Shown here piece by piece: positions 11,543-22,715 of a stretch of DNA of 64,000 nucleotides. The notes below the pieces were generated by a model. The model was given only the letters and a program-made list of their open reading frames with translations. It searched no databases and was not told where the DNA came from. Every line of letters starts with the position of its first letter. Position 1 is the first letter of the stretch. The stretch spans positions 1 to 64,000 of the forward strand of contig JAVTVY010006821.1 in assembly GCA_036873755.1 (NCBI GenBank), read 5' to 3'. The position numbers and the translations under genes are program-made. The DNA is from Hanleya hanleyi (lineage: Eukaryota > Mollusca > Polyplacophora > Lepidopleurida > Hanleyidae).

Positions 11543-11633
11543 AACTTGTGACGGAGTCAATATCATGAAACCTGGACGCTTGGCCAGTCTGACCTCGGGT
11601 CCAGGTTTCATGATATTGACTCCGTCACAAGTT
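11543..11633. repeat. Perfect 34-bp inverted repeat (hairpin)
   Basis: Arms 11543-11576 and 11600-11633 are identical in reverse complement over 34 bp with a 23-bp loop; a weaker match continues outward for about 15 bp more. It lies 35 bp before a 21-bp minisatellite in RSPH14 intron 2. Confidence 0.9.
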
Positions 11634-11668
11634 AATAAGTGTATAATACAATGACTGAGGTCATGATT

Positions 11669-11832
11669 GCAGACTAGCTGACCAGGTGTGCAGGCTAGCT
11701 GACCAGGTGTGCAGGCTAGCTGACCAGGTGTGCAGACTAGCTGACCACGTGTGCAGGCTAGCTGACTAGGTGTGCAGACTAGCTGACCAGGTGTGCAGGC
11801 TAGCTGACCAGGTGTGCAGGCTAGCTGACCAG
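11669..11832. repeat. 21-bp minisatellite, 7.8 copies
   Basis: The unit is GCAGGCTAGCTGACCAGGTG plus T; copies differ at one to two positions (A/G at base 5, C/T or G/C elsewhere). The period is a multiple of three, which creates a long repetitive open frame on the minus strand that is not a gene. Confidence 0.92.
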
Positions 11833-12049
11833 TATACTCCACAAGTTCAGATAATCCATGCCTACATTGTATGGATCACAATTCACAGTGGACTCGAATG
11901 TACATACAAAATGAAAGCTTATATACATGTAACAACCCTGTTTGCGTTTCCTATCTCTCATCAAAGAATTTTCCATTCTTTTCTTTCACAATAAATTCTT
12001 ATTCAAAATGCTGTGTCTACATCCTGAAATTCAATACTTTTGATTTCAG

Positions 12050-12136
12050 ACCTTACAAAAAGCCTGAAGTCATTGCTGTCGGACTCAGACGTTACAGTTA
12101 GACAAAAATCAACAGAATGTTTATATGTCCTAGCAG
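12050..12136 (+). CDS. RSPH14: RSPH14 coding exon 3
   Basis: Follows TGATTTCAG; encodes DLTKSLKSLLSDSDVTVRQK and STECLYVLA, an armadillo unit. The length between the HDPE motif and this unit equals that of the human protein. Donor GTGAGT, phase 1. Confidence 0.92.
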
Positions 12137-12720
12137 GTGAGTACATTTGGTTTTCTACTGGATCCTTCATTGATTACGTAGAATTAAGGGTGCTTTCATA
12201 TGATAAAATTTGTCTTGACAAGTGCAACTCAATTTGTAGAAGACCATTGCGACCATTTGTAAAATTGTATATCTGCAGTCTCATCTGGTTATTGTATGTA
12301 TAGCAAGCTTGTAAGAAAAAGAATGGCTGCAAGTCCTCCTAGACAATTTGATCATGTGTGCATGCATGGCCTAATGCCTATATGATTCGCTTATACCAAT
12401 GCCATTCACCAAAGGACTGTTCCTTATTTGTGCAGCTTCCACCATGTTTGTGCAATACACTGTCAAACCAAAAAACAAAAGGAATATCCAAGTAGAACAG
12501 CCTGCGAATAGATAAGTGCAAGCTGAGGTGAAAATTTCATTTCATCACGTATAAATTTACCTGGTTCAAACTGTGTTGTCCACGTAAAATAGGACCACAA
12601 GTTGCCTAATTTATTTCTAAAACAGGACAATCCCAGCGAGGTAGATTACATGTACATGTTTCCAGGTTGAAAACTCATGTATCCAATCATGATGATCTTT
12701 TGAACAATGTCTCTTCACAG

Positions 12721-12855
12721 GTCATGCCATTGGACGTGATGCTTTCTTAAACCATGGAATAATCGTCCCCATCTCCAAATTGTTTGACGACAGTGAAGAC
12801 ATTGCAAGAAGAAATGCACATCAGGCCATAGAGATGATTTCAGAAACACCATCAG
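12721..12855 (+). CDS. RSPH14: RSPH14 coding exon 4
   Basis: Follows CTTCACAG; encodes GHAIGRDAFLNHGIIVPISK and a second unit ending MISETPSG. Donor GTAAGG, phase 1. Confidence 0.92.
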
Positions 12856-13120
12856 GTAAGGACTGAGTTTATATTGAGAGAAACTAATCTTGTTTGTAAC
12901 AGTTTAACAGAGTTTTAACAGAGACAAAATATTACACATTTCTGTACATCATAGTATGATCCCTTAGTTCATAAAGGGGATATTCTTCAACATTTAATCA
13001 TCATGGATCTGTAAAATAATAGCCTCATTCTCCAGTAGTCTTTTACTGACGAGTTGACATTCAACAGTTTACATGGTTTACATATACATGTATTATTTTA
13101 TAAACTCTGAACTATTACAG

Positions 13121-13197
13121 GTGCTGAAGGGATTGTGACAGAAGGCTTGGTAGAAATACTGGTGGACAAGCTAAACTCTGAACATGATGAAATAAAG
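13121..13197 (+). CDS. RSPH14: RSPH14 coding exon 5
   Basis: Follows CTATTACAG; encodes GAEGIVTEGLVEILVDKLNS. Donor GTAACC, phase 0. The following intron (13198-17417) contains the 3.8-kb nested transposon block. Confidence 0.9.
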
Positions 13198-13942
13198 GTA
13201 ACCTCAATGAATGAACTATAATAAACCTGAAAGTAAATTTCTTGGCAGGTTAATATTGTATGCTGGAGATGGTTAATTTCATACCAAAATTTCATCATGT
13301 AATAATAGTCCGGTGGCTTAAGGTCAAGATCGTGACTGACTGGAATAAAGCACCATATTTTGCAGAGAGGGTCATTTGGGCATAAGGAATGATCTCAGAA
13401 GGGGTGCCCATTTCCACAGGACGTGGAAGGCCCTTAATTTGCATAAATCCAATATGGCCGCCATAATACATACAGTAGCCTCCTGTTGGCGACTATTTGA
13501 CAGCTTGAATCGCCTGTTTACATGAGATTGGTTTTCTACGAGCCTGACAGACTCGAGAAGAAACTAATAACGATAATTGGAAACTTTATTACCCGTTGAA
13601 TATCCAATATGGCCGCCAGAGCGTCACCAATAATGGTATTATTGCTATACACATGTATGTGTGTTTGTATATATGCTAATATATCATATATATTTATAAA
13701 GGCTCTATTGAGAGGTGTCTGTACATGTAGCTCTGTTATGATTGACTCGATCAAGCACGCATGAAGGTTATTGGCTATTTTCTTTTCTATAGATATCCAA
13801 TATGGCCACCAGCGCCCCATCCTCAATGCTGATTATCGGTTCTAAAATCAAATCTACTTCAGGTTATCGTACATGCCACGGTTGTGAACTACATCAAATG
13901 TTGCCAATTGGATTCTTCCAGGCTCCTTACATGTAAATTAGC

Positions 13943-16470
13943 ATGTGTAAATCCAGCGGCAAAGGGAGTTACTCTTCCAACACCGGTTGGAATCAAGCTA
14001 AAACTGTGCTAAGTAACTATACTGAGGTAGATTTACTTTTAGGTTTCACAAACGGTTTCGATATTTGGCACTCGAGAAAATGTGCCTTTACTGTCTCGCG
14101 TAATCGTTCATCTGCTATGCAAAACCCTGCTATCGTAGAAGCTAAATTAGACAAAGAGTTGTTGAAAAGTCGAGTTGCTGGTCTCTTCTAAACTCTTCCT
14201 TTTGACAATAAGATTTGCTAAAAATTAGGCTTAGTCCCCAGAAAGAAACCTAATACTTTTAGGGGCTCTTGTTGGCCGAACTTTCTAAGGCGCATCGCTG
14301 GTGATCGAAAGCCTCACACCGCTGAACCGGCACGGTTTCGAGCCTCGCTGTTGCATGTGTGAAGGTTTGCCAGTTACTTGTCGACGGGCCGGAGGTGATT
14401 CTCTTCCAGTATTCCAGCTTCCTCCATCATTAAAAGTGGCTGTCACCATATGAGTGAAATAACCTCGAGTGTGACATTAAAACAAATCCCCCTAATACGT
14501 TTAGGGTGTTACACGATTTATCTTACCCTGGAAAATCTGCCTTGTCTATTAACGGTGCGATTCAACAGGACCTGATGTTGAATACGTAGACATTAGATAT
14601 CGCGATTGCACTAGTTCAAAAACATGGTCACTAAAGCTTGATGGCAAAAATCTATTTAGATGATGCCTTCCGCATTTATGTATCGGTACCTCTCGATGGG
14701 ATGCTCTACATCCTGTAGGATATTAAAGAGCTCAAGTCATTCTCTGCAATCGGTTATGGCTACAAAATTCGGCATATCAGAGGTCATCCACATACTGGAC
14801 GACTTTATGTTCGTCGGTGCAAATGGCGCTAGCCAAACTTTCACTTACTTGTGTGAGTAGTTGGGCATTCCAATCAAACACCTACTACCCATCAACTACT
14901 ATGGTTATGCATGAGATTCAACTGGACTCCAGAATTATGAAAGCATCATTTCCAGAAGACAAAATTCATAAACTGAAAAGCATGCAGGGTGAATTCTCGC
15001 GCCGCAAAAAAAGGTAACACTTGTGGAACTGCAGTCTCTCATTGGCTCGCACAATTTTGCCTGTAAAGTCGTCGTGCCCGGCAGAGCATTTCTCCGCTGC
15101 CTGATAGAATTTAACAAAAGTTGTATCAGAGGCTCACCATCACATTCGCTTGAATAAAGCTAAAGCCTATGTTAATACCTGGCTTGTATTCCTGGAGTCT
15201 TTCAACGGAAAATTAATTTTCTTTCTCCAAATTGGGTATCAAATTTCGACGCTGCTGGTAACTTGGGTTTGGCGGCTGTTTTCGAATCCTCGTGGATAAA
15301 CCAAGAATGACCAGCACATCTTGCCCATATCACGGTCAAGCAATGCTTGCCGTGGATATTTGGGGCCATAAACTGGCAAATCATAACTTCTCTTTCTTTG
15401 TGATAATATGGCCGTGGTTGAAGTAATCAATCACCAGTCTTTCATTGCTGATGAAATTATTGCGTCAGTTAGTAATTGTCTGCCTTCGAAATGACATTCT
15501 GTTCAGATCAAAACATATTTCAGAACAATCTTATTCCTGACAAACTCTCGCGGTTACCATTTCAGGAAGCGCTGTCTATAGCTCCTTGGCTCAATCGCTC
15601 GTCGAAACCCAATATCCTGTCTGTTGTTCTTCTGACGGCGTCCCTTGCTGAATCTTCCTTGAAAGTATTAAAGCGCGCATGACAAGTATATAGAGATTTT
15701 CTCAATAACACTGGTTAGTGTGCCAGTAAGATATTCCTCATCTCATCCTCACAGTTGGTTTCCTTCAAAGCATTCTTGCATCCTCCACAGCTTATACATT
15801 CGTATCGGCTATCAGTTATGCGCACAATTTGGCTGCAGTACACGATCCTGCACAGTTATTTCTTGCCAAAAAAGCTACTTACGGGCATGTCAAAATTACA
15901 CGGCCGGATACCAGATTGCCCATAACTAAGGATATACTCCATAAGATATGTTATGCTATACCCCACATTGTATCCAAGTAATTCTTTTACGAGCAATGAT
16001 CTTGGTAGCATTTCATGCATTCTTACGCATTAGTGAACTGAGAGATCGTTCAGAACAAGACTGCAATAGCAATGTTCTTTAATACAACGATGTCTCTTTC
16101 TCCGATCATTCTGGCCCGTTACAAAGCATGCACATTATTATCCGCAACTTCAAACATAACATATCCCATAAACCAGTTCATTTGTTGATAATGATAATAT
16201 TAGATATTGTCCTGTTCAAGCAATCCGTGCTTATTTTCGGTTACATATTTCACATCCGAGGCCGGGCCCCTGTTCCAATTTCCAGAGGATGCGCCCGTTT
16301 CAGCTGCCTATTTATCAGCTCATGTAAAAAACGGAATATCTTTAATCGACATTGATCCTCTTTAATAGGCCATAGTTTTCGCATTGGCGCCGCCACTTCA
16401 TCTTCAGCAGCAGGAATCCCGAATAACATATTCAAAAATGTGTAGATGGAAGTCTAACGCTATATAAGTA
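13943..16470 (+). pseudogene. Decayed DIRS/Ngaro-type tyrosine-recombinase retrotransposon
   Basis: Several frames on the plus strand carry parts of one pol in the right order. 13960-14190: the linker before RT (AKLDKELLKSRVAGLF). 14750-14830: RT catalytic segment IHILDDFMFVG. 15030-15200: connection region (LVELQSLIGSHNFACK, GRAFLRCLID). 15240-15440: RNase H pieces (FDAAGNLGLAAVF, DNMAVVEVINHQS). 15700-16460: tyrosine recombinase with its HxxR signature (GHSFRIGAAT) and RWKSNA before the active-site region. RT-RNase H followed by a tyrosine recombinase is diagnostic of DIRS-order elements. Frameshifts and stops occur throughout, and a SINE splits the region between linker and RT. The exact element ends are not seen. 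Confidence 0.8.
14249..14505 (+). mobile_element. tRNA-Leu-headed SINE inside the retrotransposon
   Basis: The element (14264-14490) is flanked by CCTAATACTTTTAGG (14249-14263) and CCTAATACGTTTAGG (14491-14505), a 15-bp target duplication with one mismatch. Its head resembles a tRNA-Leu with an A box (TTGGCCGAACTTTCTAAGGC) and a B box (GGTTTCGAGCC). The 3' half holds the block CTTCCTCCA ... GAGTGAAATAACC ... GAGTGTGACATTAAA, which resembles the deeply conserved 3' core of Nin-type SINEs reported from molluscs and deuterostomes. Removing it makes the flanking RT coding parts adjacent. Confidence 0.85.
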
Positions 16471-17417
16471 TGACACATTTCACTTGGTAGCTATGCATTG
16501 TCCAGTCACGGGTTTCGTTGTATGGTAGCCCCAACAAATTTATTGCATAAATAAGGATCTGGTCCAACTTGACCCAGTTTGGCAAAGGTTTGTCAGGGGC
16601 TGCCGTGCCATTTGAGTCAGTCATATATGATTATTTTTCAATATTTACTGTATACTTAACACCAAGAAAATAATTAAGAAAAAATAATTCAAAATTTCGA
16701 ATCGAAAATTCGTCAAAAATTGACCATAGTTTGGTTCTGACGTAGCTGTAACGTCATTATGGCGGCCATCTTGGATTATTTTGTTTTTCTCGCTAGACCT
16801 TTGCCAAAACTATTAGTGTGGAAATTTTCAGACTCTTATCCCAGAGGATGGCGAATATATGATGTTTTGAAAATCGTTGGGATAAAAATTGACATTTATA
16901 GGCCAAAAATGCCCCCGGGCCCCTAATGGGTCACATAGTGCCTCCTGGGCCTCGAAATCGGGGGCACCCCTTCTGATATTGTTCGCGGTACCTCTGACGA
17001 CACGTGTGCCAAATTTGGTGCTTTATTCCACTCTGTCACGATAAAGTGAAAATCTGGCCTTAAGCCACCGGACTATAATGCATACTTTTGGATGTATATG
17101 TATCTTTTAAGAAACACCCTGGTGGTTGTGTTTACCTACTAATGGGCTTTGTCAGGATCTTCTGAAGCTTTGGGATGCCATAGTAGATTTTAGGTTGTAT
17201 TTATCAGATTTGGTGCATCTGTCTTGGAGAAGTCAATCTGGTTAATTGGTGACCCATTTTAGAATACATATGAATATACTTTGGCTTCAAGTTCCTTTAA
17301 TTTCCAAGAATATTCTACGTGTACAGTGAATTGTGAATTCCGATGTTACATCTTGATGTTGTTTATCGTATATGTAATACCATATTTTCATTCAGAATGT
17401 TGACATTATTTCAACAG

Positions 17418-17566
17418 GATCTGATTCTGGATACATTACATTACTGCATGCACATTGACACGAAGATAGCTCTTGCATCTGGGGCCATGGATGTCTTCAC
17501 AGAACTACTTAAACACATATCACCCTTAATCAGAGCCAAAGCTGCCAGGGACATCATGGACTTGAG
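17418..17566 (+). CDS. RSPH14: RSPH14 coding exon 6
   Basis: Follows TTTCAACAG; encodes LILDTLHYCMHIDTKIALAS and the unit HISPLIRAKAARDIMDLR; the human protein has LILDTL at the same place. Donor GTATGA, phase 2. Confidence 0.92.
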
Positions 17567-18334
17567 GTATGAGGATAATGGTGTATATATACATGTAGCT
17601 CAGTGACATTGACGATTGGGTTCTACGTGTATATGTGAGAATGTGAACAAGAGAGTAAAATGCATATATAATGCTTTTCACATCTTAAAATTTTAAAGCT
17701 GATAAGGCCATACAAAATTATTAAATATTTCTTAAGTACTTTTTCTGCAAAAACGGACAAGCAGCTTTTTATTTTATTTCTTATTCTTGCTTGTTTTCTG
17801 GTGGTACAGATGGATTTTTTCAGTATATATGGACGGAAGTATATTATTGTCAGGATGGCTTGAACGTAATGGCGGTATGTTCCGAGAAATGAATTTTCAA
17901 AGAATTACCTCACAGTATCCAGTTTCATTCGATAGATCCACAGGTCTGAAAGGTGTTACAGTTAATACGGGTTACAAAAAAAAGAAGAATTCAGCAGACG
18001 TTTTGAATTGGTGAGGCTGTATTATGCACCCTCTACGCATTTCTGACCCCGCTACAGTCCTGGGGCACCATTTCTCAGATCATATCACTACCCAGTTGCA
18101 CAGACTCGGTGGGACACATGGAGATTCTGTCCTTCACATTTGCCAATAATTAATGATGCTTTGTTGTGGAACATTACTACATTTTGATATATTTACATTA
18201 CAACACCATACTGTGACGGGACATTATGCAACAATGGGATTTTCTTTACAACGTCGTATTTTGACGTCACCGAGGGGCGCAGATGGACAGCTTCTTTTAT
18301 AGCATAGATTTATATGAATACTTTCTCTTGTCAG

Positions 18335-18451
18335 TGTTCCATTAGATGGGAAGAACAAAGCAGTAGATGTGGGCTCAGTTCCTCCACTGGTGGGTTTACT
18401 GAAAGATGCTGACCCTGATGTCCGAGCCAGTGCTGCTGGGGCACTTGGAAC
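18335..18451 (+). CDS. RSPH14: RSPH14 coding exon 7
   Basis: Follows CTTGTCAG; encodes SVPLDGKNKAVDVGSVPPLV and LLKDADPDVRASAAGALG, the best conserved armadillo repeat. Donor GTAAGT, phase 2. Confidence 0.93.
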
Positions 18452-18861
18452 GTAAGTGTGATATTTAACCTCTCACTCCCAACACATGTCGCTTCTTGAA
18501 GTGGTTCAGCACACAAGGGTAGTAGCAATATAGCTGATTGTGACGTTAATTCTGTAACACTGTTGTTAACTTGAAAAGTGTTGTGAATTACACTCCTCCA
18601 GCTAATAACATAGGGAGGCTTAAGTTCAGCGAGTGTCATATTTCACACTCCTGAGCTAATTATTAAGATTGTGATGGTGTGGGAGTGTGATCATGCTTAA
18701 AAATGAATGACTGGGCTTGTGTACATTTAACTGAAGGCATTAGCTGAAAGATTACCTAATTAATCTTATAAGATCAAGACTCGCTGTAACCTGTTCAGTT
18801 CACTATGAGGCCAGTAAGGTGTTTCCAGAAGTTAAGGATACAATTTTATATTTGTTTGCAG

Positions 18862-18973
18862 AATTACTATCACGACAAAAGGGAAATACACAGCAATAGA
18901 AGCAGAGGCCATACCGCCCTTGGTACATCTGGTGGATGATGCCACAAGTGAAGTGAGATTGAATGCATTAAAG
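18862..18973 (+). CDS. RSPH14: RSPH14 coding exon 8
   Basis: Follows TTTGTTTGCAG; encodes ITITTKGKYTAIEAEAIPPL, matching the ITVTTEGKYAAL motif of the family. Donor GTAGGG, phase 0. Confidence 0.93.
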
Positions 18974-20246
18974 GTAGGGTCAACTTTTTCACTTCAGACC
19001 AGTAACACTTATATCTAATATAATCCCTCTTGATGTCTAGGAAACTGTACTGAATGATACATGTACTACAGTGATCTAAAAATTCAATCACCCCCAATCA
19101 CAAAATTCAATTGGCTATTCTAAATTTGATCATTCCCTAAAAAATGAAATAATGAAGAAATAATATAAGTTATACCAGTGTCTTGCGTTGGTATACAGGC
19201 TGATATTTCGTTGAGAAGATAAATATTTTCACGAGCCCGAATAAAACTTCGAATTTATCACATTGAAGAGCTATTCTCCCGGTTGGTTTAACATATATCA
19301 CTAACTCAAAAGAAAAACAGGCATGTGACTCAACGTTGAACAACGTAACTTCGTAAGGGCCTTACTAAGGCATCATGAGTCGGACAGGCAGATTCGATCT
19401 CTTTTCGATCTGTTCCGCGATGAACAATAAACTGGATGAAATACTTAGCTGACATTCTGACGTTCCTGTTTATGTGGCATATAAAGCTTTGAATGATAAT
19501 TTATTTCATATCTTCATCCGCAAATACGCAATTTGCCTCGCACAACTTGTTCCAGTGGCGGAACTCGCCCATACAAACGCGCGGGGACAAATTCGCCTGA
19601 AACAGGCTTTGTCTGCAGGTGTTGCACGCGCGTCCTTGACTGCATTGGTATATGGGCACGCGCGTCCTCGACAGCATTGGTATACGAGAATTCTGAATTG
19701 GTATACCAACGGTGGATAACGAAGAATTGCAATACGGTCTAATGCACTATGGTAATCAACCAATCAAAACCCTACAATTTACTCTGAAATGTGATAATAG
19801 ATTATCTGCATGATTTTGGACTTCCTGTAACTAAAACATTTGATCACCCCTGATTTTGTACTAGAAAATTTCACTTCCTGTGACTGAATTATTAGAGGGA
19901 TTACTGTATATCAATTCAAAATTTCAGCAAACGGTTTCACATAATTATTATGAACTAGACAATGATGTTTGCATATGTATATCAGTTTATTATGTCAGCA
20001 ATGTTTTCATGGCTTAAATTGTTGACAGACAACTTAGACTCATCTGCATACCAAATTTGTATTGGAGCCAAACATCTTTGAATCTTAGCAACCAGTAGGT
20101 ATATTTTCATGAAATAAATGAATTTTCAGGAAAAATTATGCCAACATATCAACTCTCCTCCAGAATTTTTAATTTTCCATTTAGGGTTCTCTTTAATATC
20201 CATCTCTGCATGTGAAATATGATTTTGAACTGTTCAATATCCGCAG
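18974..20246. other. RSPH14 intron 8 with a short GC-rich duplication
   Basis: No gene. Near 19630-19690 the segment CGCGCGTCCTTGACTGCATT and GGTATA is repeated with small changes about 32 bp later. The block 19520-19720 has higher GC than its surroundings and may be a fragment of an inserted repeat. Confidence 0.45.
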
Positions 20247-20309
20247 GCCCTAACCTGTTTGTCTGAAGCCCCAGAAGGAAGAGAGGTCCTACTGACCTGT
20301 GTGGATAAG
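20247..20309 (+). CDS. RSPH14: RSPH14 coding exon 9
   Basis: Follows ATCCGCAG; encodes ALTCLSEAPEGREVLLTCVD, 21 codons, phase 0 both ends. Donor GTGAGA. Confidence 0.9.
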
Positions 20310-21071
20310 GTGAGAAAGCTGTGTTTTAGAATAATTATGCCTCTTCAAACAACCCCCCCTTCCCAAATATAGGAATCACTGTCTGTTTGTTCGTCAGTAT
20401 GGCCAAACTTCAAACTTGTCCGAAAAATAGCTCAGCTGCTAATTGATCGACAACTTCAAACTTACATGGAAGATGCTTAGTACCTGGTAGATGTGCACTG
20501 TCTGAATTTTTTGCTTTTTGCCCATTTAGATGATTCTCCCCAGAGCTGCGGCTCTATATCGTCAACATTGTTGTCTGGCTGTGTCTCCCTTATTGCTTGT
20601 CAAATCAGTTTTTCGTAGTAGATGCTTATTGTTTATGAAAACAAATGTCTTCCTATTCATTAAGGTAACTATCTATGGGACATCATAGAAGACACTATCT
20701 AATTTGGGGGATCTCAGAAAACTCTCCATCTCTTTAGTTATTATTAATGAAATCACATAGACTATTTATGCTACTCACATCTGTTCATAATAATTTAATG
20801 AGGAATGTTGTAGAAGGCATGTCATCTGTTTGTATTCACTATTCATGGAACCTTGTAGAAGACCAAAGGCAGCACTCATCTGTTCATGGTCGCTATTCTT
20901 GAGATTTCAAGTGAAGACAATGTCTCGTTATCTGTTCATGGTCCTTGTTGTGAGTGACCTCATTATGCTGGTCAATTGAATGATATTTTAGTGCAAGAAA
21001 GCACTGATGCCCCATAATATAGATCCATACTTCCAGCTCTTCTTCACACTTTGTGCTTTTGTGCTTTTCAG

Positions 21072-21155
21072 ATCCAAGCTCATACTGCAGATCCAATTCC
21101 AGCTGTTGTGAAAGCAGCAACAATTGCTGTCAGAGTCATCACATGGAAGCCATGA
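21072..21155 (+). CDS. RSPH14: RSPH14 last coding exon
   Basis: Follows GTGCTTTTCAG; encodes IQAHTADPIPAVVKAATIAV and RVITWKP, then TGA at 21153-21155. This matches the W-K-P ending of the family. Confidence 0.92.
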   Translation: MQAHTADPIPAVVKAATIAVRVITWKP

Positions 21156-21399
21156 TAATTGTCTGTGATTTACTCGTCCTCCTACTTTCACAGTGGATCA
21201 CTGAACTGACATTCTAAACATGAACTGGTGGTTGTCAAGTAACAATTATGTATGTGAATTTGTCCTGACAAAATGGAGGTAACGCGTGTCACTCTCTACC
21301 CATGGACCTGGACAGAGGATATGGGAGTTTGTAAGATCATACTGTAAAATTGTAATATAATTTATATCAATGTACAGAAATACTAGGTGATCATTTGTA

Positions 21400-21413
21400 A
21401 ATAAAATTTTATT
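21400..21413. terminator. Palindromic bidirectional poly(A) signal
   Basis: AATAAAATTTTATT is its own reverse complement. The plus strand reads AATAAA at 21400-21405, 245 bases after the RSPH14 stop; the minus strand reads AATAAA at 21413-21408, 162 bases after the SCNM1 stop. No other AATAAA was noticed in the 419 bp between the two stop codons, so both convergent genes appear to use this one site. Confidence 0.8.
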
Positions 21414-21574
21414 AACATTGTCTCAAATATTGGGCTGCCTTCAACTTACATTTGTATTTTCATTGTACAATAGTGTTCGCCTTTTAATTGACATCGATAT
21501 GTACCTGCAGTGTTCAAGTATCCTGACATGGATTCTGCAACTTGAGTAGTTGGTATTTTGTTAAAGCTGATAAG

Positions 21575-21662
21575 TTACATGTTTGGTGCATCTTCATCGG
21601 AATCAAATTCCACATCTTCATCCTTAACCCAATTTCCTCCTCTGTCCTTCTTCCACCCAGCT
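21575..21662 (-). CDS. SCNM1: SCNM1 last exon
   Basis: Acceptor TTCTCAACAG. Encodes EAGWKKDRGGNWVKDEDVEF and DSDEDAPNM, then TAA at 21577-21575. GW-x-D-x-GG-x-WVKDE-x-VEFDSDE is the diagnostic C-terminal signature of SCNM1. Confidence 0.93.
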
Positions 21663-22110
21663 CTGTTGAGAAAAGTCACATATTAGTTACATAAGCATAA
21701 AATATGGTAATATGTGAGTCGCAATGCATATAGTTAAGCCAAGGACCCACAACCAAGTATTCCTTGTTCGATGTAAACTGGTTCGGCAAATTTTCATCTG
21801 GCCCAAAAGAACATGAACACCTATCATAGCCAGAACTGAATAACCTCTGTTTTGACTTGGCTGGACAAATGTGACAAAGTTTATCATGCTGGATCATTAG
21901 ACTGAAGTTTGTCGATTCAAAATATTTCCATTTAACAATAACTATCTGCCTACCATTTGTACATATTTCTGAAATTGAGATTTTACTTGTTTATTCCCTA
22001 AATTGTTTATACACACAGCTGCTCTGCACAAAACAGATTTCTACAGACATGACAGATCTGCGTGAAGCTATAAAAGGGAGCCCAGAATGCACCAGTAGAC
22101 GGTTACTCAC

Positions 22111-22715
22111 TCTGTCAGTTTGAGGTACTCTTCTGCTCTCTGTCTTTCTTCAGCTGACCTTTGCTTGCATTCACTCTCTGTGCTAATCTTTTTCTTACAA
22201 GACTTGCTGCTTCCTTTCTGTTTTACTTGCTGCATTCCACAGTTAGAAGGCGACGGCACAGCACAGACAGTCTCCGGAGGTGGAGGCGGCGGCGGTGGTG
22301 GGGGTAGTAAAGTTAGCAAAGAGAGGTAGTCAGTCGGATAACAGGATGTCTGTGCATTGGCCTGGCTAGTGGATGTCGAGTTCTGCTTATATCTCATACT
22401 TTCTGTGTGTTTTGAGGTGTTGGGTTCATTTGTCAATGCAGCACTCTGTCCTTTCTTAAGATAGGGTTTGTTCATTGTCCCTGTGTCTGAAGATTTCTCA
22501 CGAAATATATCGCGTAGTTTATATGAGTGTGTCATTGGTCCCGATGCCGTGTAAAGTGTCTTACTGTATCCTGGCAATGAATTGGCTGGAGTGGCTTCTG
22601 GTGTCTGACTGTCCAAACAGAGGCGAACTTTACGGTCATAAGGTTTAACTTTTGGACGCTTCACTCTGGCATCATAAGGTCTTGCTGTTAGAAGACCACC
22701 CTTGCTACTGGAGGA
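22111..22715 (-). CDS. SCNM1: SCNM1 long low-complexity exon
   Basis: Acceptor ATATTTTCAG. 605 nt encode a Ser/Thr/Lys-rich region (GGLLTARPYDARVKRPKVKP, YDRKVRLCL), a run of ten prolines near 22270-22300, and end in EERQRAEEYLKLT, which corresponds to the DHYLTL helix of human SCNM1. Donor GTGAGT, phase 2. Most of the extra length relative to human lies here. Confidence 0.9.

Larger units (their letters stand above)
13306..17075. mobile_element. 3.8-kb TIR-bounded block in RSPH14 intron 5
   Basis: TAGTCCGGTGGCTTAAGG opens the block at 13306 and its exact reverse complement closes it at 17058-17075, each flanked by TAA (13303-13305, 17076-17078). Subterminal blocks GGAATAAAGCACCA and TCAGAAGGGGTGCCC also recur inverted. 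A 3-bp TAA/TTA-type target duplication suits PIF/Harbinger-like DNA transposons, though no transposase is visible and the class is unproven. Its interior is occupied by a decayed retrotransposon, which is in turn interrupted by a SINE. Confidence 0.75.
9409..21420 (+). other. RSPH14: RSPH14 gene, radial spoke head 14 homolog
   Basis: Ten coding exons splice in consistent phase into 340 aa; vertebrate RSPH14 (formerly RTDR1) is about 348 aa. The N-terminus (PPHIDPTKTPLAYGDRALP) matches the family's conserved leader, and the rest is a series of armadillo/HEAT-type helices such as LVGLLKDADPDVRASAAGAL. The family is a component of motile cilia linked to the axonemal radial spokes. Coding exons: 9420-9512, 9775-9880, 12050-12136, 12721-12855, 13121-13197, 17418-17566, 18335-18451, 18862-18973, 20247-20309, 21072-21155. 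All junctions are GT-AG. The poly(A) signal is at 21400-21405. The gene converges on SCNM1. Intron 5 (4.2 kb) holds a nested transposon block. Confidence 0.93.

Noticed and set aside
11372..11842. 156-codon minus-strand frame with CTPGQLA repeats
   Set aside because: Produced by the 21-bp minisatellite and the hairpin; nothing outside the repeat is protein-like.
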